DNA from: Trichoderma breve
Taxonomy: Eukaryota > Ascomycota > Sordariomycetes > Hypocreales > Hypocreaceae
DNA length: 64,000 nt
Direction: 5' to 3'
Assembly: GCF_028502605.1 (NCBI RefSeq)
Contig: NW_026611593.1
Coordinates: 2,542,001 to 2,606,000 of the forward strand
Shown: positions 40,823 to 52,676 of the stretch, in pieces
Position numbering within the stretch: position 1 is the stretch's first letter
Layout: every line of letters starts with the position of its first letter
Made by a program: the position numbers and the translations under genes
Notes under the pieces: generated by a model
The model's input: only the letters and a program-made list of their open reading frames with translations
Told to the model about the DNA's origin: nothing
The model's database searches: none

Positions 40823-43800
40823 TTACTCCAATTCAATAGTTCCGGGAGGTTTTGAAGAACTATCAGATTTTAGCCAGCACTCTTGAATCGGGAGGGGAAA
40901 AGGGAGCATACAGATCATAGGTGACACGAGAAACTCCATCCACCTCATTGACAATTCTGCGGGCCATGGCCTTGAGTAAGGCGAAGGGAAACTCGTAAGG
41001 CTCGGCACTCATAAAGTCACTGGTTGTAACCGCACGAAGGCTATCAATGAAGTTAGCAATGACCTAGTTAAATAGGGGGTGGGCAGCTTACATGATGATA
41101 TATCCATAGACACGAGTGTCACCCATCACACCAACAGCTATAAGAAACAGCCAGTTAGCAACGAGACAAAATGATTTCTCAACTGGTGCGGCTCTGAAGT
41201 ATATACCCTTGCTTGTATCTAACCCAGCGTAGGCTTGGGAAATCTATTGAAGAGTCAGCTGTTGCTCGAACCATTGATAGTATACCAACCTACCTCATTG
41301 TAGATTCCGGCTTCCTTAATCATGGAGATGAAGATATGATCGGCTTGCCTTGCGATTTCAATCCGTTCCTTTATGATTGTTAGCTCATAGCTCATTTACA
41401 CCTTCGTGTTCTCTGCTAGCTTACAGGTGTGCACTCTCCGAGAATGCGTACGCCAATGCCGGGCCTGTGTAATTCGTAAAATCAAATCAGCTTGTTCTCA
41501 TAGCTTGACTTGCTGCGCTAAGTGTGCCCTGCTGCAAGGGTACTTTTGGCGACAACCAAGTTTATAGAGAATGAACTTACCCTGGGAAGGGAAACCTATT
41601 AACCAGATCTTCGTGAATTTTTAGGCGTCGACCAAGGTTTCTGACTTCATCCTTGAATAGCTCGCGAAGTGGCTCAAGAAGCTAGGGTACTGTTAGTCAA
41701 TGTTTTCCCAAAGATGGGTGGAGAGTCCGCTTGAAATGGGGAAGTCTCAACTTACCCTTAAGCCTTGCTGTAATCGCCAGAGTCAGTCAAGATGCAGAGC
41801 GTATAATAAGAAAGGGTGTTCAGCTTACGCCATCCATCATGCGCTATACCTTGGTTAGTAAAAGTTTCGCAAATGAAATGAGAAATGAGGGCAGTGGTGT
41901 AGACGGTGTCAAAGCGGCTCGTGGACTGATCAGCCACCAGCCGCCGTTTGACACCGTCCGAGGGAAAGTAGTGGGAGAAAGAGATACTTGCCTTGGGTAG
42001 ACCTCCAACGTTGTGATGAGCTGCGATAAGAGTTAGCAATTGCAGGCCTTGGTGTCTAGTAGAACTACAAACTTTTTATCGTTGCTGAAGGGCCCTTGAA
42101 GGAAAGAGATTCAATGCTGTATACAATTAGTTACCCTTCTCCTGGCACACAAGCCACTCTACTTACACGTCCGGGTACAGCTGTATCATGGTTAGTTTTA
42201 CCATTAATCTATGCATCATATCAACAGATCATGAGGCAGGGGAGCATACCGTTCCCTGGAGAAACCAAGAAACCTTTCCGGCGTTAGGAGTATTCTCGGC
42301 TTCCTTCTCGATCCTGATTGCTTCTTTTTCGAACAAGTCGATCTATGGTTTAGTTAGCGCTACTGGAAATCTGAACTTCGTGACAAGATTTCGAGGTCGA
42401 GAACATACAAAGGTTTCTCCGATAATCTTGCGCTTTTTCTCTGGCTCTGTGACGCCCTTGAGGCGGTTGAGGAAAAGCTCGGTGCCATCAATCACTGTGA
42501 GATTAATCCCGAGATGCTCTTTCAGCGTCTCCTTTACTTTCTTGGACTCGTTGAGACGCATCAATCCTGCCACATGTGAGTGTCGGTCAGACTCATGTGA
42601 GAGGTTCAGGTCATACCGTTGTCAATGTGCACGGCATGGAAGCGGTCACCTGAATTTGCGTTAGCCTCAATTCACATCCTTGACAGCCGTTAAGGTCGTA
42701 CCGATTGCTTCCGTCATAAGCTTGGCTGCCACTGTGCTGTCCACGCCACCAGAAACGGCACCGATGACTTGGGCTTTATCACCAACAAGCTTTCGAATTC
42801 GAGTGATCTCCTGCTCGATGAAGTCGCTCATTTTCCAGTTGGGTTGCGCTCCACAAATGTCGACACTGAAGTTGCGCAAGAGCTCACTTCCACGGGGAGT
42901 CTGTTAGATGTATCGGGTTAGTCAAGTAACAAGGAGTGAAAAAGACAGGATGGGACTGATGTGCATACATGTTCAAGCTCGGGGTGGAATTGTACACCTG
43001 TTGGTATTTCAAGTCAGTCGATAGGCACAGAGTTGATGATGTTGGACTGTGGTAGGTATGCAAAGCAAAAGAGAAAGGAGATGGAGGGGGCGAAAGGAAG
43101 GGGTAGAGGGTCAGTAGAACATAAGAAATAACGGACGGACGGGTGACATGAAGGATGGAGATGGGGAGGAAAACTCACCGAAGATGGGCTTGGTCTGGTG
43201 GGCAATGCCAGCAAACTCAGAGTTGGCCGTCTTAGCCACGACCACGAAGCCCTCAGGCAGGCGGACGAGCTTGTCAAAGTGACTCATGTAGGCTGTCGAG
43301 AGTTAGGTTTGTAGAAGGTAGGGATGTTTTATATCGAATGGGAGCAACTCACCATGCATGGTCTCACCCAAACCAGCGAAGAGACGGTCGGCATGGCTGT
43401 CGACTTTGTGAATGGTGACATCGGCATGACCGTATTCTGTGCAGCCGAGTTGTCAGAAGATGTGAGGTCAGGAGTTACATAGATAAATTCGAACCTCGAG
43501 CTGTTCCACGAGCAACGTTCTCAGAGTTGCTCTGCCAGGCAATTTCCTGCGCGCAGTTAGTAACAATAGATGAAATGAGATGGAAAATGGCGGAATTTAC
43601 CTGGCAACCATAGCTAGACTCACGGAATTAGCACCGCGCCATAATGGGGCTTAAATTGAGTCATACCAGATGCCTCTATAAATGTGTGTCAGTAAGAGCG
43701 CATGTCCAACCAAGGGGTGCCAAGGCACTCACAAAATAGGAACACCGAGCTCAAAGACAGCAGGGTCAACGTCTTTATGAATCAGTAAGACTCGCAGGCC

Positions 43801-44216
43801 AGATATGGAGGATATGAATCTTACGAGGCGAGCCTTCATCGTAAACGGAGGAGGGACCTATCGATCGAGTTTGTTAGAATCAAAGACGGAGCGAGACCCA
43901 TGAAGAATTCCTACCTCCAGACAAGACGATGCCCTTGGGCTTCCAGGTTAGATCGGCGAGCTTGGCGGTGCAGGGCAGCATCTCAGCGTACACACTGAGA
44001 GCTCGCAGGCGTCGGAGGATGAGGTGCGAGGTTTGGCTGCCAAAATCCAACACCAAGATGGTCTGTAACGAATCAAATCAGTCATGTGTATAGCTCGTAG
44101 GAATACGGGGATGCCGGTTGTGGCTGCTACCAGGGCAGACCAAAAAAAATGAAATTTGGGAATTTACACACGTCGAAATTGTTGTGAGGCGCCTCGGCAT
44201 CATTATCGGTGGCCAT
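40823..44216 (-). CDS. GUA1: GMP synthase (glutamine-hydrolysing), 26 exons
   Basis: GMP synthase makes GMP from XMP, glutamine and ATP. Twenty-six minus-strand exons join in phase to 542 residues: 44,216-44,172; 44,062-43,915; 43,857-43,825; 43,772-43,733; 43,675-43,667; 43,613-43,601; 43,546-43,495; 43,436-43,353; 43,292-43,179; 42,997-42,969; 42,900-42,702; 42,649-42,617; 42,566-42,409; 42,342-42,250; 42,180-42,167; 42,116-42,073; 42,020-41,992; 41,843-41,829; 41,767-41,756; 41,681-41,581; 41,464-41,425; 41,368-41,294; 41,243-41,207; 41,137-41,092; 41,040-40,912; 40,859-40,823. Glutaminase signatures are [16 protein letters not shown] (catalytic Cys, assembled from three exons) and QFHPELEH. 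The ATP-pyrophosphatase loop is SGGVDST. The dimerisation part contains [12 protein letters not shown] and [13 protein letters not shown], and the protein ends [11 protein letters not shown]. Intron 17 uses a GC donor. The least certain joins are around exons 18-19. Total intron length exceeds coding length. Confidence 0.88.
43667..43675 (-). other. 9-nt micro-exon of GMP synthase
   Basis: AGGCATCTG lies between a TATAG acceptor and a GTATGA donor. It completes a Leu codon and encodes Gly-Ile plus two bases of the catalytic Cys codon, which is finished by the next 13-nt exon (43,613-43,601). Without both micro-exons the enzyme would lack its GICYG nucleophile motif, so their inclusion is required for function. 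Confidence 0.75.
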
Positions 44217-44529
44217 CTTGTCTGATTGCTGTTATCCAAGGATAGGATCTAGATTGATTGATGACTGGAAAAAAAATTGAATGCCCGCCAATTTTCATGG
44301 ATGCCCCTCCAGATTGAACGGATTTATCTTATCTTATCTTATCTGTAAAGAACCCCACTCAATACGCCTAGTAGTACTATAGTAGTACCTTGATTAACCA
44401 TGCCGCTCAACCGCTGTTGCGTGTCACGTGTAACATGTACAAGGTCTCTCGACTGCTCCAATTCACCATCTAATCAATTTCAACCTGCGTACATATATAC
44501 AATTCAAGTTATATGTACGAGCACTTCCG
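44217..44529. other. Gap between GMP synthase promoter and NLR 3' end
   Basis: A 313-nt spacer between two minus-strand genes. It holds the NLR 3' UTR and the GMP synthase promoter, with the GATA repeat listed separately. No gene. Confidence 0.6.
44325..44343 (-). promoter_or_regulatory. Four tandem GATA sites upstream of GMP synthase
   Basis: TATC cores at 44,325, 44,330, 44,335 and 44,340 read GATAAG GATAAG GATAA on the minus strand, spaced 5 nt, about 110-130 nt upstream of the GMP synthase start. GATA-family zinc fingers (such as the nitrogen regulator AreA/Nit2) bind GATA motifs, so nitrogen-responsive control of purine synthesis is possible. It could also be a chance pentanucleotide microsatellite. 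Confidence 0.4.
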
Positions 44530-47500
44530 TTATACTTCTAAACCGAGGTCAGTCAAAATACTGGCCTGAATATAGCCTCCCTCCACAAGATATCTCGCTC
44601 TTTCAAGTGTGCGTACCTCCGAGGGTATGCTCGGTAAACCTGGGCATGAGGATAGAATGCTGCCGTCTGCCCCTGCTTCTTCAACCAAGTACTTGACAAT
44701 CTCAATGCCCTCTGCCCACCCAAAAAGAGCAGCACCCAATGCACTGCCGAACTTTCCATGCTTTAGTTGTGCATTTGTATCAGCACCGTGCTCTATGAGA
44801 AGCTTGACGCACTCCAGCCATCCTTTGTACGCTGCCGTTGCCAAGGCACTGCCGTAATCTCCGTGGTTTAGCTGTGCATTCACGCTGGCACCATGCTCTA
44901 GGAGAAGCTTGACGCAATCTAGCGATCCTTCCCACGCGGCTGCTGCTAGAGGACTTCCGAAACCTTCCCATGAACATGTCGGTGTGAAATTAACATCTGC
45001 CCCATGTTTTATGAGCGCCCTCACTGAGTCGACCCTTCCCCTACCGGCAGCTGCCTCTAAGGCGCAGCCATATAGGCAACACCGGCACTGGATATTTGGA
45101 TCCGCTCCTGCTTTGAGAAGCATTTCGACCAGCTGCTCTTCATGAGCAGCAATACAAAGATAACTTCGATAATTCGCATAGTTGTCAGGGTTGCAGCCTT
45201 TATCTAGCAAGAATGCCGCTGTTTCAACCTGTTGACGTCCAAGGGCCCAGGCTAGCGCACTGTCAAGCCCGCTTTCCAAGGGTCTGTTGATAACACTTCC
45301 GTGGTTGACAAGATCCGAGCAGAGACTGCGGTGACCATATCTGGCAGCAATTGATAGTAAGTCCATTTCCTCATCATTAATTAGTGACACATCGATGCTA
45401 TCATCCCACCACCCTTCAAGCAAAGTGTGAAGGCCCAAGGCACAAATCCCAAAAATAGACATTTCTGCTGGAAACAGATCACGAAAATCCAAATTTTCAG
45501 GTCCAGTTCTTGTATTAATGTGTTTGCACCATGCTTGATACTGTCGGCTTGAAGATTTCTGCGGTCCCGCCGCTCCTAGAAATCGTTTCAAAATCGGTGA
45601 TACTTGGTGGTAGTCCGAAGCACCGCGCGCATGCCACGCCCAAAACCTCCTTGCATAATCTTGAAGTGGATGTTCAAGGTTGAGATAGTCGCCATGATCT
45701 AGTACATTTAACGATAGATCTAAATAGTCGTTCCAATGTGGTATTCTCCACTCCGAGTAGCAGTCGATCAAATAAGAAATCAGCAAGATTGCCACATCTT
45801 CGTGTGCCTTTCCCGTCCAGTCCTTGTGTCTGCCCTCAAAATATTCCGCGGCTGATGCATGGGGGAACTTCCACACTTCCAGCTTGGAATCTCTGACAAC
45901 CAAGTTGCAGCAGATTGACTCCAATGTAGACTGTGTAACAGGACTTGATAGTGTGAGGGCTGCTTCAACCTTGCTGTCTGTCTGGGTTTCCAGTCGAATG
46001 GCCCATAGGAGCACGTCGTTTGAAAGTGGCTCTGCAGCGCACAAGACCCATTTGACTGCCCGCTGCAAAATGGCCAACTCATATCCTTCATTTTGGGAAT
46101 AAATCTCGTCATAGGCGTGCTCGAGACTTTTGGGAAGCTTCCCCAGTCTCTCAAGTATACTTTGGTCGGTTTTAAATTTCTTGAGCTGCTCCCACTGGAG
46201 ATATGCCCATCTAAACCTGGAGATGGATATTAGGAGGGGATTGCTCAAACAAATCGAGGTAGAAGCTCAATACACTCACATCCCATCGCTTTGGTCGGTA
46301 ATCGTGCGCTTGACCTCTTCTCTAACGCCTTGTGAAACCGATTCCCATTCTTCATCAAATCGTGTCATCTCTTGTTCAATGTACTTTTCGATATCACCTT
46401 TATTATCGGAGGTGCCAATCTCGATTAAACTTTCAGAGCCCAGACTTCTTTCAATGTCAGGTTCTCTGCGACTAGCGATGTAAACCTTGACTGGGCGCTC
46501 GGCATCCGTAGCAAGGCTGTGCAGAACAAGAACAATTTCTTTCCTAGCGCCTACTTCGCATTCGTCAAGAGCATCGAGTACCAAGGTAGTCCGTGGATAG
46601 GACTTGAGAAGTTCGGACAGCGCTGCTTTGCATTCGGTTATACTAAGTTCTCTCTGCTCTTTCTTGGCCTTGCGGTATAGATCAGAGATGCTCTTGTGCA
46701 TCCCAGTTGGGTAATGGTTTAGTTGAGCAAGTTGGCGAATATAGCTTTGGTAAACGGATTTTGAATCTCGACGAGCTGTATCTGAGCGGCTGCAGTAAAA
46801 ATAGGCAAAGCCTTCGTCGTTTTTACCTTGCGCTTCATTGTCAAAGACATAGCGGTCAATAACTTTAGAAGTAAGATAAGACTTCCCTGCGCCAACTATA
46901 ATAAGCATCAGCTATCACAATCAGATTTGCAGTGTGAATCTGATTGAATCCCACGTGCTCACTTACTACTTCCTTGAAGCCATAGAGTCGAAGAACAGCT
47001 CGACTCTTCCCATTCAAGAAACCTCTGGTGTTTCAACAGCCACTCGCATGTCTCGGGCGCTCTAGTCTCTCTCTTCTCAAAATGGTGCTTCCCGATGGGG
47101 ATGGCACTTATGTAGTCTAAAGCCTCGTCTAGGTTTTTCTCTTGGAGATGCTCGATCAAGTTTTTCACATTCTCATCAACGCGTCTTAGCGGTGCACTGA
47201 GACTTTGCAAAAGATTCTGATGCTCTTGCAATTGGATGGCACCACAGGCTTGGACTACCATCGATAACTTGTTTTCGTGGTCAGATAAAGCTGACACCAA
47301 CTCTTCGCCCTTTCCGGGGGAGATGAGGGCGTGGAAGAATTGTCGTCCTTGGCCCTCGTTCAATCGCTCAAGGGCATGGGTTAGCAGCTGAAACAATACC
47401 TTGTATAAATTGAAAAGAACATCTTTTAAGTCCTCTGTTGCGTTATTAGGGGGCGCATCTTGGAGATAAACTATCTCATACACTGTGCCTCGCCTCATGA

Positions 47501-48170
47501 CGCTGAGAACCCTTTCAGCACACCCGAAAATGGCTACGAGGTCTTCGCATTGAGCTACATGTGTCTGTGTTCGCCGTTAGAAATAATTTAAATTTGAAAT
47601 CGCCCATGAGCTTGCCTTCATGAACACTTTGAGAGCGGACCAGATAATGGGAGACGGTGCGGGAGCAAAGTTGACGGCAATGTCCCCGATTGTCACCAGC
47701 CACATTACTGTCTTGTTGGCATAATCTCTCCATATAATCTCACGGTCACCTATCTTGAGCTTCGGAGTGCTGTCCTTGTATGATCTTTCTCTTTCTCGAA
47801 CAAGGGTTATAAGATCTGCGGTCCACTGTTTCCCAGTTCCCGGTTTGAGTTCAGAAGTACCTAGAATCCATTTTCGGGACTTTTCATCCAGTGCTTGATA
47901 AGCTCGGGACCATAGATCGAACCCTAGAATTGCTATGTCTGGAGATTCGGCAGGCCCATCTCCTACGCTGCTCGTCGGCCTTAGGCTGGGCGGTTGAGAC
48001 GAACCCGTCAAATCGGACTGTTCAGTTGTCTGTGCGCCTTTGATGGGTGGTTCTTCTTTGTTTTGTATTGCATTCTTTGACTGGTGAATGTTTTCTTGAG
48101 AACTCGGTTCTTTTTTTCGCCGGAAAAATGAACGCAACCTTGAAGATTTTGCTTGCTTCACATCACCCAT
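44530..48170 (-). CDS. NLR-type protein: NACHT NTPase with ankyrin repeats
   Basis: Four minus-strand exons (48,170-47,616; 47,564-46,967; 46,895-46,280; 46,216-44,530) join in phase to 1,151 residues. Order: a basic Ser-rich start; an N-terminal region (about 80-330) resembling the NACHT-associated N-terminal domain of fungal NLRs (LWSRAYQALD, IIWSALKVFMK, QCEDLVAIFGCAERV); the NACHT NTPase with P-loop GSIGAGKS (about 382-389), Walker B TTLVLDALDECE (about 487-498) and sensor VYIASRREPDIE; a winged-helix-like region; and about six ankyrin repeats from residue 870 (for example SALATAAYKGWLECVKLLIE). Fungal NLRs sense non-self and can trigger regulated cell death. The first intron uses a GC donor (GCAAGC), and the P-loop is split by intron 2. 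No frame lesions are seen. Confidence 0.85.
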
Positions 48171-50238
48171 CGTGAGATATTTAGACGTCTTATCAAGTGT
48201 CTAAAAAGATACTGAAAAAGCGCGAAAATGCAAAATAGCTGATGGAGAAGTAGAAAAAAAATACATGTAGGTACCCAACTAACCGAATGGGGCAGAATTA
48301 AGGCCTGAAGCCTCAACATACATGTATGCAAATACCTGCAGCGTCGTACGGCTCTGTGGCAAAGAGCGCAGGGGTATGGTGCCTGTGCACACATGTAAAT
48401 TTGGCAAAATGGATATTCGATATCAATTGCGATTTCATCTTCGCCACAAAATTATGATTCTGGACTTGGTTAAGAGTCGGTCGCGTGTCTGGAATTGGTT
48501 TTGTGATGATGTCGAATCAATTGTTAGGCCTCTTTTTGAGCCCTTTCCGGCTTTAATCTTTTGGCTATACTTACTGAAATAAATCTCGAGCCGGTTTCGT
48601 CGAATCAACTTCGTCCGAATGAGTCGCTCTTGAACAAGACTCGGCCTTTGTGCATCTGTGAAATATTTTGCGCTGTGGCAGAAGGGATTAGAAAGATAGC
48701 AAATAGAACCGTTGAAACCAGATACATTAGCCGTCACCCATATATCTACAGCATATAAGCATCTCAGACCCCATGGTTCGTCTGATAGAAGTTTTTCACA
48801 TACTTCGGAGATGGGTGTAGAAGCAGTTGGCCTGCAGTCTATGCTAAAGATGAATAGCGATAAACCCACAGTTGCAATCAACTTAGGCACATGGAATTGG
48901 ACGTTTATTTGTGCTTAAGTAGGAGAATACAATGCTGATATACACGTTTTCCGAATTACATGTAGTCGGAAACGGTTAGCTGTAGTACTCGCCGAGGAGG
49001 ATGGTGGCCATATACATGTAACTAACCCACAGAGTGAGCTATACGTAACAGTAATTCATCGATGCCATTTAAAGAAAATTTTTGGGATTACTTGGGCTAT
49101 CGATGCTGTCCCAATCGGCAACCGTAGTGCTGATCAGGCTTGGTCGCTCTTGTTGCCCCGAGATGGTTTGGGTCATGTTGTATATGCTCAAGGAAATGCA
49201 ACTTCGACCTTTTCGCTGTATTACCGTATATTGGCGTTCATTTCGGACATGGGGAATGTAAAAGAGCCTATCAATTAATGTTATCGACTCTGGTGCCGCG
49301 TCTTAATATCCACACCCAAGTATGTTGAAAGAAAATTACATGTAATGATGTGGATTGTAAAGCAATTAAGTTGCAACATTGTAATAGCTTGATTGATTAT
49401 GCTGAACTCCTACCTATCTCTAGTGTTAGCCGGAGATAGGCACCACGGGAAACGAGACAGAACTAGCCTATGTCGTGGTATGTGGAGTGGATGATGGTGC
49501 CAAGCCGCTCTATGTAGTCGTATTGTACCAGACACATTGTGAACCTACGGGATATGGTGCGTAATGGGCTATTTCAGGAAATAAAAGAGGCCAAGGTTTG
49601 GGTTTAAAATGCTAATGTCAGGCTATCCTAGAGGATCGCCATCGGCCAGGGGCTATTACCCATCAGCCCTAAATTTAGCAGAAATGGAAACGGGAAGCCC
49701 TTGCGAGCCAACCAATCATGTTTGCTTTCTTGGCCGTAAATAGGTATGGGATCGTATTATGAATGCAGGGAATAAGAGAGAAAGCCTACAACTAATTAAG
49801 GGGCCCTAGAAAACCACTACTATATCCCCACTTAGCTTTTCCCAATGCTCTCAGTTCTGAGGTATTAGCAAATGTCTCGTCGTTGAAAATGGTGATTTGT
49901 GTAGAATCCGTCACTAAGCCACGCAACCCGCAGGCTGAACATCGTTGTCTACAAGGAAGCCAGCTCGTACGTTCTCGCCCGACTAGCTGAAAAAGGTCAG
50001 GTACGCCAAAGGAACAGATCACCAGGGCAGGGTTGACTGTGGAAAGTAAGATTCATGTTACGAACTCGTGCCTATCGGCGAATTACTCGTTAATATTCTC
50101 TGCTTTGGATTTTGCAATACAAGTACAAATACACCCCCTTGGCAGACTTGACAGTGTTGCAATGTAGACCTAAGCATCTCCCAATTATTCCTTCCCATGT
50201 GTTCCAATTCTGTACCAACCGATTTCTTTTTCGTTGAC
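48171..50238. other. Intergenic region with no supported gene
   Basis: A 2-kb gap upstream of two divergent genes (NLR and RTA1-like). A minus-strand frame at 48,435-48,890 begins with a signal-peptide-like stretch but has no ATG, so I do not call it. The repeated motif ACATGTA occurs near 48,265, 48,318, 48,392, 48,958, 49,014 and 49,338. Otherwise I see nothing. Confidence 0.5.
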
Positions 50239-51414
50239 ATGGCGCAACAAGACTATTTTATTCATTTCGGCCCAAATGCTAATTGTACTCTAGAGGTGAA
50301 CGCTATTGGTCCATTGCCAGAGAGCCAGCATCTGCTAACATGTAACAAAGTTGTGTAGTATTGATGAGAGTGTTTACGGTTACCGACCATCCTTAGCCGC
50401 AAATGTTATATTCGCCGGACTCTTTACGATCGCCTTAGTTGTTCACGCCTATCTCGGCGCGCGATGGAAAACTTGGACCTTTATGTGGTGTTTAATTCTG
50501 TCCTGTCTTCATGAGATCACAGGCTACGTCGGACGCATCATCATGTGGAATAACCCATGGAGTTTTGTGGGTTTCATCATTCAAATCAGTAAGTACCATC
50601 TTCACTCGGTCTCTTCGTGAGCTGAAGTCCATCTTGTCCACTTTGGGTCTCTAATAAGTTGTAAAGTTTGCATCACGCAGGCACCAGTCTTTTATTGCGC
50701 GGCGATATATGTCACCCTGCATCAAACGTAAGTGCTGAACAATTTTGCATTCGGAGTCAGCGAGCGGAAACTTACTGATTGGGCATAGAATCGATCATTT
50801 CTCTCCATCGTTGGCGCGATTTCCGACAAAAGTCTTGATCTGGATCTTTGTTCCTTTCGATGTCACTTCACTTGCGCTTCAAGGAGCTGGTGGTGCCCTG
50901 TCCGCATCATCGTCTGGCTCTAGCCAAACTGGCGTCAACATTGCATTGGCCGGATTAATCCTCCAAGTTATCACGCTGGTTATATTCTGCGTTATATTCG
51001 GAGACTTCTTTTTCAGATATGCGAGATCGTCGAAGGGACAAGCGCATGGGCTACGGGAAAAGCTTTTTGTTGGTTTCTTGTCTGCCTCTGTTCTCAGTAC
51101 CTTAGTCAGGTGCATCTTTCGCGCCGACGAATTGAAAGATGGATATGACGGATCTACTGTCAAGAATGAGGGATTATTCATTGGACTAGAGGGAGTGTAA
51201 GTGTCTGTTTTTGTCCTCAACACTGCACGACTTTTCTAACACTTCTAGATTGGTTGTATTCGCCGTCTTTTGCCTCTGTATCGGGCACCCGGGCTTTGCT
51301 TTTAAGAGGAACAGCCGTATGCGCGAAAATACCGAGATCAACAAAGATGTAACGGTTCCTTTGACGCAACAAAATTTTGGATATGAAGACATACACAGTA
51401 CATCATATCCTTAG
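50239..51414 (+). CDS. RTA1-like family membrane protein
   Basis: Five exons (50,239-50,295; 50,351-50,588; 50,667-50,727; 50,789-51,196; 51,249-51,414) join in phase to 309 residues. The N-terminus reads MAQQDYFIHFGPNANCTLE then LCSIDESVYGYRPSLAAN, the typical opening of fungal RTA1 proteins, and is followed by seven hydrophobic segments. Other family marks are HEITGYVGRI, QAPVFYCAAIYVTL, WIFVPFDVTSLALQGAGGAL and the charged FRADELKDGYDG loop before the last membrane segment. RTA1-like proteins are plasma- or vacuolar-membrane proteins linked to sphingoid long-chain base export and resistance to toxic lipophilic compounds; the exact substrate cannot be read from sequence. The short first exon is supported by perfect phase and by the conserved FGPNANCTL motif. 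Confidence 0.88.
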
Positions 51415-52676
51415 TATCGCCGCCTTCATTCAGGGATACTGGCGGTAAGGCGATCCTAGATCCGGCCTATTCCTATATAACCCCGTTTCATTACATTAAA
51501 ATACTGAAGGAAAAACGTATTGGCGTGAGCATCCAGCTTCACCTTACATACTATTTTTATTTCAGTTTAGATAGAGAGATACACGGACGCACTTCTTAAT
51601 GTCAGTAATAAGTTATAAGATACAAGTCTAATCTCCGCTGAAAGAGAAAGGCCTTACCTGATGGAGCGCATAGCATTGCATGTCCCAGAAACAACCATTG
51701 TGAATTATGAAAAGTTTCACCAGCTTCAAAGAAATAATAAATGAAAACTTTTTCCTTGCCTGGTATCAATAGTGAACCCTGCGAGTCATCTGTATTGATG
51801 AAACAGGGCTTTCATCAATTAATTCTAGGGGTCAATGATTCTTGGCTACATGTATCCAGATTACATGATCTCTATTAGCAAGATTGTTTGTTTCTAGGTC
51901 TCTTCCTTTTTGTGTAGTATAGATGCGGCAGAGAATTCATTATGCCAGAGTGTAACGCTGTCTTCTATCTGTGATGTTCTATCCAATCAATACAATAGGA
52001 TGTTAAATTAACGGAACTGTGCCTAGCTAAATACAAACCTCCTTTTACAATGCAGCAAGAATTACGTTATATGATAACGAATGTGTCTAAGTACCTATGT
52101 ATGTCTGTAGCCTTAAGGTACTGACAGATAGCTCTCAGCTCATGTACTTGGCTGTCAACATCATCCCGCCAAATCGGAACTCCGTTGCCAACGGCTTCAT
52201 TAATCTACCGCTGCCGCGTGCTAGCAGTATAAGCTTATCTCCATGAGTGAACTCCCGGACAGGTCCACTTGAACTCCGGCAATCATCCCCACTCCAACTC
52301 CGATACTAAAAGATGTTCGGAGATGCAGTCGCCCGCCTTAGCTGACACTGGATCTCGACATTCTTCTCACAGAGTCATTTCTATTAAAAAAAAACACATA
52401 TCAAATTTGGCATTTATTAATGGTCCCTTAGCTCTGTCATATCGCTGACTATGTCATCCGTTTCTGAACGTCGTCTCCACGTAGAACGCATCCTCAATTT
52501 GGGCCTTGACTTACAGTAGAACCAAGTCGCACTATTAAAGGCTGGAGCTCCTGCAGCGTACATGAAATGTGTTCGAAACAAGACTCACTCTAACAATACG
52601 CATGCCGTTGCCAGAATACTCGTAAACGAGATAATCTGTCATAAATTATTAGCGGATACGATTACTAAAAACAGCC
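51415..52676. other. AT-rich intergenic region with no gene seen
   Basis: About 1.26 kb, AT-rich, with short frames lacking motifs. It includes the RTA1-like 3' UTR and the promoter of the SRPBCC gene. Confidence 0.55.

Noticed and set aside
48435..48890. Minus-strand frame opening with a signal-peptide-like sequence (PKLIATVGLSLFIFSIDC) and several cysteines; a GT-AG intron could give a small secreted protein.
   Set aside because: The frame has no ATG (it starts at GTG, and the upstream codons reach a TAA without ATG), and the C-terminal part is compositionally poor. No upstream exon could be placed with confidence.
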